In this document: positions 56,554 to 64,000 of the stretch, one piece after another
How positions within the stretch are numbered: position 1 is the first letter of the stretch
Layout of the letters: every line of letters starts with the position of its first letter
Assembly: GCF_003217155.1 (NCBI RefSeq)
Contig: NZ_QJSU01000008.1
Coordinates: 1-64,000 of the forward strand
Origin: Psychrobacter fozii
GTDB lineage: Bacteria > Pseudomonadota > Gammaproteobacteria > Pseudomonadales > Moraxellaceae
Length of the DNA stretch: 64,000 bases
Reading direction: 5' to 3'
Notes under the pieces: generated by a model
What the model was told of the DNA's origin: nothing
The model's database searches: none
What the model saw: only the letters and a program-made list of their open reading frames with translations
Position numbers and translations under genes: made by a program

Positions 56554-57177
56554 CTACCACCGATGCTTACCCCAGTTTTCAGGGTTAGCCCAGTAATCAG
56601 CATTGAGCCAATTTGGTAGCTGTTTATAGTCATATAAATTAAACTGCCAGAGAGTGGCTGTTGTTGCTACGGGCGAATTTTTTTGGTCCATTAAGCTAAT
56701 ATCTGAAGGTTGCTCATTCAAAATATCAAATGGTGTAAAGCCATAAGCTTGTAGGTTTATGCTGCTCTCAAGTGCGATGAGCAGATGCGCAGCATACAGA
56801 TCACGATAGCGCATCAGTAGTGGAATATATTGCTGTAGTAGCTCGGATGACAATGCAGGTAACCAAAAACAGGCGAGCTCATACCGTTCAGGCAGTTGCT
56901 GCTGTGTAAGCTCTGATAACGTTACTATCTGTAGCGCTTCAACCTGTTCCATTTCATTATTGCTGTCTTTATTACTGAGATATTCTTTTAGTTCTGTCTT
57001 TAATGCCATGCGTGCATTTTTGTCTTGTACCACCCATAATAACTCAGTGATATCGTTGAGCTGTTCAATCATTTCCGGTGTGTCTTCTTGCGTTACTAAC
57101 GATGGTAGTAGGGCATCAACGTAATCTATAAGTAATGGTAAAGTAATGTCTGAACGACGGGCAGTATGCTTTGTCAT
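56554..57177 (-). CDS. Protein of unknown function (207 residues)
   Basis: A soluble, acidic, leucine-rich, helical protein without signal peptide or membrane segment. The centre (ELACFWLPALSSELLQQYIP) and the tryptophan-rich C-terminus (WLNADYWANPENWGKHRW) are distinctive but I recognise no family. Gene-like codon use and an isolated position between pal and pepN support a real gene. No obvious ribosome site. Confidence 0.65.
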   Translation of the reverse strand: MTKHTARRSDITLPLLIDYVDALLPSLVTQEDTPEMIEQLNDITELLWVVQDKNARMALKTELKEYLSNKDSNNEMEQVEALQIVTLSELTQQQLPERYELACFWLPALSSELLQQYIPLLMRYRDLYAAHLLIALESSINLQAYGFTPFDILNEQPSDISLMDQKNSPVATTATLWQFNLYDYKQLPNWLNADYWANPENWGKHRW

Positions 57178-57264
57178 ATAATAGGCCGTTAATTAAATAG
57201 TGATCAGTAGTGAATCTATTAAATCATTTTAAGCATCATTATCCAATGGTTGATTAACACAAGT

Positions 57265-57310
57265 TGTCTTAACCTAGCTTGAAGTACCACATATACATCT
57301 GCATTTCTTC
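57265..57310. repeat. Family B repeat fragment
   Basis: TTAACCTAGCTTGAAGTACC followed by ACATATACATCTGCA matches the inner part of 20004-20110. The ends are lost, so this is a decayed or truncated copy, upstream of pepN. Confidence 0.65.
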
Positions 57311-57437
57311 TGAATGCTATAATCTTTAGACCTGCACTTGAAATTTGGCCGTTCAGGTCAATTTAGTTATAAGTCTAACAAGCTCTTGTACCAATACCAT
57401 TTGTATATTTATATCATAAAAAATAATAGGAATTTAT

Positions 57438-60080
57438 ATGTCTACTGCTGAAACTGATGCTCAAATCATCAATGCTGATATGCCAGACGTGCCACCGCAA
57501 GCACCGAGTAAAATCAACCTAAAGGACTATAAAAAACCAAGCTTTGATGTCGAAACGGTTGATTTGAATATAAAGTTGTTTGAAGAGTTTGCGCAGGTAG
57601 ACAGTACGCTAAAAATGGTACGTCAAACGGCAGGAGATATCGTATTATTTGGTGAAGCGTTAGAGTTGATTTCTATTAGTGTGAATGGCGAGATACTGAC
57701 TGCTGAGCATTACCAGCAAGACGATGACAAGCTGACAATATCGAATGCACCTGATGAGGTTGTTTTAGAGATTCAAGTTCGCATCTGTCCGCAGACCAAT
57801 ACTGCCCTTGAAGGTCTATATATGGCAGGTAGTGGTGACGATACCATGTTTGTCACCCAGTGTGAGCCTGAAGGCTTTCGCAAGATTACCTTTTATCCAG
57901 ATCGTCCCGATGTGCTAGCGATATTTACCACACGTCTAGAAGCAGATAAGCGCTACCCAACGTTATTGGCCAATGGTAATTTGGTTGAGTTTGGTGAGTT
58001 GGTAAATGCGCCAGACCGCCATTATGCAATCTGGCATGATCCGACTAACAAACCAAGCTATCTGTTTGCCTGTGTCGTCGCTGACTTAGACGTATTGACA
58101 GACTCTTATACGACGAGCGAAGGTCGAGATGTTAAGCTTGAAGTGTATGCCAAGTCTGCCGATATCGATAAATGCGATGTTGGTATGCAAGCGCTAAAAG
58201 ATGCCATGGAGTGGGATGAGGTCAATTATGGCCGACCATACGATTTAGATCGTTATATGATCGTTGCGGTTAGCCAATTTAATATGGGCGCGATGGAAAA
58301 CAAAGGTCTAAATATCTTTAATACGGCCTGCGTATTGTCTAGCCCAGAGACAACGACTGACTCACGTAGCTTCAGTGTGAAAGCTATCATCGCCCATGAG
58401 TATTTTCATAATTGGACAGGCAATCGCATCACCTGTCGTGACTGGTTCCAACTGTGTCTAAAAGAAGGTTTTACTGTTTACCGTGACCAATCGTTCTCAG
58501 CAGATCAGCAGTCGCGTGCTGTACAGCGTATCGATGATGTCGCTACATTGCGCGCGCATCAGTTTGCAGAAGATGCAGGGCCGCTTGCACATCCTGTACG
58601 TCCTGAGAGTTTCGTTGAGATCAATAACTTTTATACGACGACTGTCTATGAGAAAGGCGCTGAAATTGTCCGTATGATTGCGAATACGTTAGGGCCTGAT
58701 GATTTCCGCAAGGGTACTGACGAGTATTTTCGCCGTTATGATGGGCAAGCTGTGACCGTTGAAGACTTCTTATCTGCGCTGAGTATCACTGATAGCAAGA
58801 TTGAAAACTTCATAGATTGGTATCGTCAGCCAGGCACGCCAGTGGTCTCTGGCCATCAAAGCTATGATAGAGCTGCGCAGACATTAACCATTACGCTTAG
58901 TCAGCAAACTCGCCATGTCAGTGGTTTTTCTGCACCAAAACCATTACCTATTCCGGTAGCGACGGCACTGTTTGATCAAGACTCTGGCGACATCATCGCC
59001 GAGCGTATGTTATTGCTCGATCAAGCAACGCAATCATTTACCTTTGAAAACGTGTCTAGTGAGCCAGTAGTCTCGTTGCTGCGTGATTTCAGTGCGCCAG
59101 TACAGCTTAATTATGATTATCAAGATGAAGACTTGGCATTCTTGCTTAAGCATGAAACCAATGGTTTTAACCGCTGGCAAGTAACGCAGATGCTCGTCAA
59201 TCGTATCCTGCTACAAGGTCAAGGATCGAAGAGCAGTCCTCAAGTCTATCTAAGCGCACTGGCTCAGACATTACCTGAATTGGCAGCTGAAGATGCGATG
59301 TTGGCAGCACGTTTGCTCGATATTCCATCAGCACAAGAGTTGGCGTCTGCGATTCACAAAGATTACGATCCAGCATTGGTGAAAGCGCAACGTGAAGGCT
59401 TGTATCAATTGGTAGCAGATACCTTAAAAGATCAGTGGGCAGTGCTTTATAAACAGCTACCGATGCAGTCTTATAAAGACAGCCCTGAGGCACGTGGTAC
59501 TCGTGCGCTACGTAATGTGGTGTTAGACATGGCATTAACGGCCAAAATTGAAGATGCAGCAGTATGGGCACAGCAGCAGTATGACAATGCTAGCTGTATG
59601 ACAGAGCGTTTCGGTGCACTAAAAGTGATGGTCAATCATCAAGTAGCAAGTGCTGATGCTTATTTAGCCGATTTTTATGAGCGCTTTAACAGCAATGATT
59701 TGGTTATCGACTTATGGTTTAGTGTGCAAGCGTCCGCTGATACTGTCACGGCTGATACTATCGAGTCGTTGATTGCTCATACTGATTTTGATTGGAATAC
59801 GCCCAACCGTGTACGCTCGGTCATCAGTGCCTTTACGTCACAGCCAACAGCGCTGTGGACAGCAGAAGGGTTGAGTCTTTATACAGGCGTGATCAAAAAG
59901 CTAGATGATGCCAATCCTGTTTTGGCCTCGCGTTTGTTGCAAGTGCTGGCACGTTGGAATACATTGGCCGAATCGCATCGCCAGATGGCGCATGATCAGT
60001 TGCTTGAGTTGCAGAAGCAAGTCTCATCTAAGCATGTGCTTGAGAGTTTAAATAGTGTGTTAGGTGCAGCGAGCGAGTAG
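57438..60080 (+). CDS. pepN: Aminopeptidase N
   Basis: An 880-residue M1 zinc aminopeptidase of the E. coli PepN size. GAMENKGLNIFN (about residue 285) and HEYFHNWTGNRIT (about 320) with the downstream Glu in LKEGFTVYRDQSF give the zinc site and exopeptidase motif. The C-terminal helical domain is complete. It degrades peptides from the amino end in the cytoplasm. RBS AGGAA before the ATG. Confidence 0.96.
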   Translation: MSTAETDAQIINADMPDVPPQAPSKINLKDYKKPSFDVETVDLNIKLFEEFAQVDSTLKMVRQTAGDIVLFGEALELISISVNGEILTAEHYQQDDDKLTISNAPDEVVLEIQVRICPQTNTALEGLYMAGSGDDTMFVTQCEPEGFRKITFYPDRPDVLAIFTTRLEADKRYPTLLANGNLVEFGELVNAPDRHYAIWHDPTNKPSYLFACVVADLDVLTDSYTTSEGRDVKLEVYAKSADIDKCDVGMQALKDAMEWDEVNYGRPYDLDRYMIVAVSQFNMGAMENKGLNIFNTACVLSSPETTTDSRSFSVKAIIAHEYFHNWTGNRITCRDWFQLCLKEGFTVYRDQSFSADQQSRAVQRIDDVATLRAHQFAEDAGPLAHPVRPESFVEINNFYTTTVYEKGAEIVRMIANTLGPDDFRKGTDEYFRRYDGQAVTVEDFLSALSITDSKIENFIDWYRQPGTPVVSGHQSYDRAAQTLTITLSQQTRHVSGFSAPKPLPIPVATALFDQDSGDIIAERMLLLDQATQSFTFENVSSEPVVSLLRDFSAPVQLNYDYQDEDLAFLLKHETNGFNRWQVTQMLVNRILLQGQGSKSSPQVYLSALAQTLPELAAEDAMLAARLLDIPSAQELASAIHKDYDPALVKAQREGLYQLVADTLKDQWAVLYKQLPMQSYKDSPEARGTRALRNVVLDMALTAKIEDAAVWAQQQYDNASCMTERFGALKVMVNHQVASADAYLADFYERFNSNDLVIDLWFSVQASADTVTADTIESLIAHTDFDWNTPNRVRSVISAFTSQPTALWTAEGLSLYTGVIKKLDDANPVLASRLLQVLARWNTLAESHRQMAHDQLLELQKQVSSKHVLESLNSVLGAASE

Positions 60081-60111
60081 GTTAAATGACCTTTTGACTG
60101 AATTGAAAGCA

Positions 60112-60156
60112 TAAAAAAATCCCGTCCAACATTACTATGTCGGACGGGATTTTTTA
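60112..60156. terminator. Bidirectional terminator between pepN and aroG
   Basis: AAAAAATCCCGTCC / GGACGGGATTTTTT strong stem between converging genes. Confidence 0.92.
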
Positions 60157-60194
60157 TGCTTGGCTTATAGCAATTGACTATAAGACAATGACGA

Positions 60195-61277
60195 CTAGCG
60201 GTTAGGCAATACGTCTTTTACCATGTCACGTAAGTTGTGTAGCGCAACGACGGTACTGTCCCAATCTAAACAACCATCAGTAATAGATTTGCCATATTCA
60301 AGCTGGCTCAAATCAGCAGTCAGTTTTTGATTGCCGCCTTTTAGGTGACTCTCAATCATCATACCGATGATAGATTTGTTGCCGTTCTGAATTTGTTCAG
60401 CGACGTTTTTGATGACCATCGGCTGTAGATATGGGTCTTTACCTGAGTTGGCATGACTTGAGTCAATCATAATCTTGCTACTGGTTTTGCCTGCCGCCAG
60501 CGCATCTTCAACTTCAGAGACAGCTGTTTGATCATAGTTAGGTTTGCCATTACCGCCACGCAATACCACGTGCGCGTAAGGGTTGCCCTTAGATTTGATG
60601 ATGGAGACTTTGCCATCTGATGATAGACCTAAGAAGCTATGACCTGCTTTTACTGCTTGCATAGCGTTGACTGCGACGGTCATACCGCCATCGGTACCAT
60701 TTTTAAAACCAACTGGGCATGATAGACCAGAGCTCATCTCGCGGTGAGTTTGGCTCTCAGTGGTACGTGCGCCAATCGCTGACCAGCTAATCAAATCCTG
60801 CATGTACTGCGGCGTGTTTGGATCCAATGCTTCAGTGGCACAAGGTAAGCCTTTTTCGTTCAGATCAATCAGTAGTTTACGGGCCGTACGTAGACCTTTT
60901 TCAATATCGAAGCTGTCGTTCATATCAGGGTCATTAATCATACCTTTCCAGCCGACAGTGGTACGCGGCTTTTCAAAATACACGCGCATCACAACGAAAA
61001 CGCTGTCTTCGATTTCTTTTGCCAATATGGCTAAGCGATCGGCATATTCGTGAGCGGCTTTGATATCATGGATAGAGCAAGGGCCGATGACCACAAATAA
61101 GCGTTTGTCTTTACCATCCAAGATGTCTTGGATAGTATTACGGCCTTTTAAAACCGTGTCATACGCTTTCTCTGACAAAGGCAGCTCAGTTTTGAGCTCG
61201 TTTGGAGTGATTAGGGGGATGAATTGTTCAATGTTCACGTCATCAATATCTGCATTATGGGTAGCTGGTGTCGTCAT
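60195..61277 (-). CDS. aroG: 3-deoxy-7-phosphoheptulonate synthase (DAHP synthase, class I)
   Basis: A 360-residue enzyme joining PEP and erythrose-4-phosphate, the first shikimate step. Core motifs are VVIGPCSIHDIKAAHEYA, MRVYFEKPRTTVGWKGMIND, GARTTESQTHREMSSGLS, and SKIMIDSSHANSGKDP. It belongs to the AroF/G/H class; which aromatic amino acid inhibits it cannot be read with certainty. No leader peptide or attenuator was found in the 434 bp upstream. Confidence 0.93.
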   Translation of the reverse strand: MTTPATHNADIDDVNIEQFIPLITPNELKTELPLSEKAYDTVLKGRNTIQDILDGKDKRLFVVIGPCSIHDIKAAHEYADRLAILAKEIEDSVFVVMRVYFEKPRTTVGWKGMINDPDMNDSFDIEKGLRTARKLLIDLNEKGLPCATEALDPNTPQYMQDLISWSAIGARTTESQTHREMSSGLSCPVGFKNGTDGGMTVAVNAMQAVKAGHSFLGLSSDGKVSIIKSKGNPYAHVVLRGGNGKPNYDQTAVSEVEDALAAGKTSSKIMIDSSHANSGKDPYLQPMVIKNVAEQIQNGNKSIIGMMIESHLKGGNQKLTADLSQLEYGKSITDGCLDWDSTVVALHNLRDMVKDVLPNR

Positions 61278-61711
61278 GATTATATCGTCTAGCTAATTTA
61301 TAGGAATAATCATTATGCGGACAAAACGGGCTGTTGACAAGGGTAGTCGGCGAGTTTATTGACTCATAACTGGAATGATAAAAACAAAACTTAGTTATAC
61401 TTGTTTATTATCAGTCTTGTGTTGAGTGTAATAGACGTAAGATTTCTGCTTAATATTCTTATCCATAATGAAAAATTGACCGAAATTTTAAGTCATTTTT
61501 CATAGGTATATCACGCTACTTTTATCAGCTAACTTAGCTATTTATATCATCGTCACGTATGATGACAACATAAACGATAGGACGCTAAAATAGTGCGTGT
61601 TGAGAATACTCATTAATCATCGTATTTTAGTGTAGATTTCCCAAGTATTATTTCATAATAATTATTTTTTATTCTTTATAACATTGTGTTTTTTAATATC
61701 GAGAGCTTGTC
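61278..61711. other. Divergent promoter region of aroG and lpxB
   Basis: AT-rich, non-coding, about 430 bp. No gene, repeat or convincing operator is seen. Confidence 0.4.
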
Positions 61712-63001
61712 ATGACAGATTTTTCTACGCCTGATAAACATACTGAACTCACAGAGCAGACGCCTGAGTTAAAATCGACGCCATTAGTGATAGGTATCGT
61801 CGCAGGTGAAGTATCAGGTGACAGTTTGGGTGCAGATTTTATGCAACAAATGAACAACTTGCGTGATGATATTGTTTGGGTAGGTGTGGGCGGTAGCATG
61901 ATGGAGGCGCAGGGGCTACAAAGTATTTTTCCTTTGTCGCGTCTGGCAGTCATGGGGTTGGTAGAGGTGATGGGCCAACTGCCTGATTTACTCAAAGCCC
62001 GTCGTGAGCTGTTGAGCGCATTCAAAGCCGCTAATATTGATTGGTTCATCGGTATTGATGCCCCTGATTTCAACCTTAGAGTCTCTAAAAAGCTAAAGCC
62101 AAAAGGCGTGTTTTGTGTACAGTATGTCAGTCCGTCTATTTGGGCATGGCGTGAGTCACGGATTCATAATATTAAAGCGGCGACCAATCTGGTGCTGTGC
62201 TTATTTCCTTTTGAGCTACCTGTTTATGAACGCCATAATCACCCGGCGATATGTGTCGGTCATCCGCTCTTACGCACCATTGATCAGACATTACTAGAGA
62301 CACCGATTAATCAGCGCCGCAGCGAATTAGTTTGGCACAACGATGGTTTGCAGCAGTTCTTTATTGAGCGATTTGATGACGTCAGCCAACTTATTTGTGT
62401 GATGCCAGGTTCTAGACGCGGAGAGATAACCGCTATTTTACCGTTGATGCTAGACGGTATTCAAAGGCTAATACTATTAGATCCAAAGCTGTGTTTTATC
62501 ATTCCAACAGTAGATCAGAATCATCAATATATCGTGCAAGATGTGATTGATCAACGCTCAGAGCAGCTGCGCGCCGCGATAGTCGTGGTATATGATGACA
62601 GCCAACCGACATTTAGCCAGCAGGCCATGGCTGCATCTGACATCGTTATGTTAGCATCGGGTACGGCAACGTTAGAGGCGATGCTACTAGAGCGCCCGAT
62701 GGTCGTGGTTTATCAATTAAACAAGCTCACCTATCAGATAGCCAAACGCTTGGTAAAAGTGCCGTATGTGGCGCTGCCTAATATTTTGGCGGGTACGGCC
62801 ATCGTCCCTGAGCTGATTCAAGAGCAGGCAAGCGGGGATAATATTTGCCGTACGCTCATGCGATTACTGCAACCGCGGGCCTATGCTGAGCAGTTAAAAG
62901 ACCTCGTCGCCACCAAACGGTCATTAGAACAGCAAAGTAACCATGACCCAGCCAATAGTGTGGTTGAGCAATGGTTTATTCAAAAAGACCATAAAGCATA
63001 A
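61712..63001 (+). CDS. lpxB: Lipid-A-disaccharide synthase
   Basis: 429 residues, longer than E. coli LpxB (382) by a short N-terminal lead and inner insertions. Condenses UDP-diacylglucosamine and lipid X in lipid A synthesis on the inner face of the membrane. [57 protein letters not shown] and [18 protein letters not shown] are all present. lpxA and fabZ, often upstream, are absent here; rnhB follows 59 bp later, an arrangement also known in gammaproteobacteria. Confidence 0.95.
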   Translation: MTDFSTPDKHTELTEQTPELKSTPLVIGIVAGEVSGDSLGADFMQQMNNLRDDIVWVGVGGSMMEAQGLQSIFPLSRLAVMGLVEVMGQLPDLLKARRELLSAFKAANIDWFIGIDAPDFNLRVSKKLKPKGVFCVQYVSPSIWAWRESRIHNIKAATNLVLCLFPFELPVYERHNHPAICVGHPLLRTIDQTLLETPINQRRSELVWHNDGLQQFFIERFDDVSQLICVMPGSRRGEITAILPLMLDGIQRLILLDPKLCFIIPTVDQNHQYIVQDVIDQRSEQLRAAIVVVYDDSQPTFSQQAMAASDIVMLASGTATLEAMLLERPMVVVYQLNKLTYQIAKRLVKVPYVALPNILAGTAIVPELIQEQASGDNICRTLMRLLQPRAYAEQLKDLVATKRSLEQQSNHDPANSVVEQWFIQKDHKA

Positions 63002-63060
63002 TACTGCGGATTAACGCACGCTACATTTCCACTATTTTGATAAAAAGACACCGCATCGCT

Positions 63061-63936
63061 ATGAGTAAACAGCACAGTACCGACAGCTCAATGACACCAA
63101 TTAAAGTGAGTATCGAGAGCATTGATATTAAAGGTCAATATATCCAATTGGCAGCCCCCATTCATTTGTCCGGGCGACTCAATGTCTCTGAGCTTCTCAC
63201 TCAATATTCAGTAGATAGACAGCAAGATTTAACACAGCCAATGCTACAGATTGGCATCGATGAAGCAGGGCGTGGGCCTTTGCTCGGTAGCGTCAATGTT
63301 GCCGCTGCGATATTGCCTGCCGCTTGGTCAGGACTGATTGAGGAACAACCACTCACAGGTACGCCGCTATCTATATTGACAGACTCTAAGCAGTTGAGTG
63401 AAAAAAAGCGTGACATTCTTTATCCGTTGGTGAAGCAATATGCAATCGGCTATGTCATCGCTGACATACCCGCAGCAGTGATTGATCAGGTCAATATATT
63501 GCAAGCGACCATGCTAGGGATGCGCCTATGTACCGAAACATTGATAGAAGTAGTTGCTCAACAGTTTGCCATGGCCTGTGAAATGACAGCAGATGCTGTT
63601 AAACCGTTACAAGTTGAAGTATTGTTCGATGGCAATCGTTGTCCAGAGTTGGACTTTGCTAAGCTTGCTAAATGTGGGGTCGAACAGGCTAATATCGACT
63701 GCCAAGCATGGGTGAAGGGCGACGCTCGTCATACTAGTATTGCCGCGGGCAGTATCTTAGCAAAAGTAAGCCGTGATGAAGCCATGTATGCGCTTGATAC
63801 ACAGCACCCAGAATACGGAATTGCCAAACATAAAGGCTATCCAACGCGTGCACATATGGAAGCGATTGACACCTATGGCGTATTATCTGAGCACAGGCGT
63901 AGCTTTGCACCTGTTAGAAAGGCGCTAGAAAGCTAA
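63061..63936 (+). CDS. rnhB: Ribonuclease HII with N-terminal extension
   Basis: 291 residues from ATG 63061. RNase HII cuts RNA in RNA-DNA hybrids and at single ribonucleotides. The catalytic motif [13 protein letters not shown] starts about residue 63, so some 60 residues ([31 protein letters not shown]) precede the normal start of a protein usually about 200 long. The rest is complete with [32 protein letters not shown] and [16 protein letters not shown] longer frame from a TTG at 63037 is less likely. It is co-oriented with lpxB. Confidence 0.92.
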   Translation: MSKQHSTDSSMTPIKVSIESIDIKGQYIQLAAPIHLSGRLNVSELLTQYSVDRQQDLTQPMLQIGIDEAGRGPLLGSVNVAAAILPAAWSGLIEEQPLTGTPLSILTDSKQLSEKKRDILYPLVKQYAIGYVIADIPAAVIDQVNILQATMLGMRLCTETLIEVVAQQFAMACEMTADAVKPLQVEVLFDGNRCPELDFAKLAKCGVEQANIDCQAWVKGDARHTSIAAGSILAKVSRDEAMYALDTQHPEYGIAKHKGYPTRAHMEAIDTYGVLSEHRRSFAPVRKALES

Positions 63937-64000
63937 TGGAGGCGTATTGAAAAGGGCAGTAAATTTGACCGTCATACTGTCCCTATAAAATAGCCTAAGC

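Overview
The window reads as chromosome of a gammaproteobacterium, most probably Moraxellaceae and Psychrobacter-like. This is an inference from the gene families (PTR1-like pteridine reductase, MaeB-type malic enzyme, DASH cryptochrome, lone pal and lpxB-rnhB), moderate GC and many short non-coding repeats; no rRNA or taxonomic marker is present. Nearly all genes are intact housekeeping or catabolic genes. There is no prophage, CRISPR array, toxin-antitoxin pair or defence island that I can support.

Layout. 1-4816: an arginine/ornithine catabolism block (YjiH-family membrane protein, arginase, ornithine cyclodeaminase, divergent Lrp regulator) lying between the cut-off end of an IS3-family element and a broken IS1595-type transposase. 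4884-13202: a CAU-anticodon tRNA, pteridine reductase plus CCA-adding enzyme, malic enzyme MaeB, SelO and a fatty acid desaturase. 13423-24175: glycerophosphodiesterase, a lipoprotein, PduO-type cobalamin adenosyltransferase, cysS, an MscS channel, guaB, glmM and pdxH. 24280-27326: an MFS/HlyD efflux pair. 27618-34541: a reactive-electrophile detoxification cluster (GST, DJ-1/PfpI protein, alkenal reductase, YqhD-like aldehyde reductase, NemR-like TetR regulator, aldehyde dehydrogenase) with two identical TAGAC-N5-GTCTA operators. 34678-41402: a small unknown gene, DASH cryptochrome, nnrS and an NsrR-like regulator with an NsrR-type operator, a metallo-hydrolase-like protein and an MFS transporter. 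41687-53336: acyl-CoA ligase, propionyl-CoA synthetase and a complete-looking valine branch (mmsA, acyl-CoA dehydrogenase, enoyl-CoA hydratase, 3-hydroxyisobutyryl-CoA hydrolase, mmsB), then an IclR regulator. 53939-63936: an outer-membrane protein with peptide repeats, Sfp-type PPTase, pal, an unknown gene, pepN, aroG, lpxB and rnhB.

The most distinctive content is regulatory and repetitive. Three families of MITE-like repeats (about 170, 107 and 104-121 bp) occur in at least 12 copies, several placed directly at stop codons, and one supplies the last eight codons and the stop of the MscS gene. The NsrR homologue has about 26 extra residues between its first and second cluster cysteines, beside a good NsrR box upstream of nnrS. 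The NemR-like cluster looks like one electrophile-response regulon. I found no wholly new system; these are the points that deserve follow-up.
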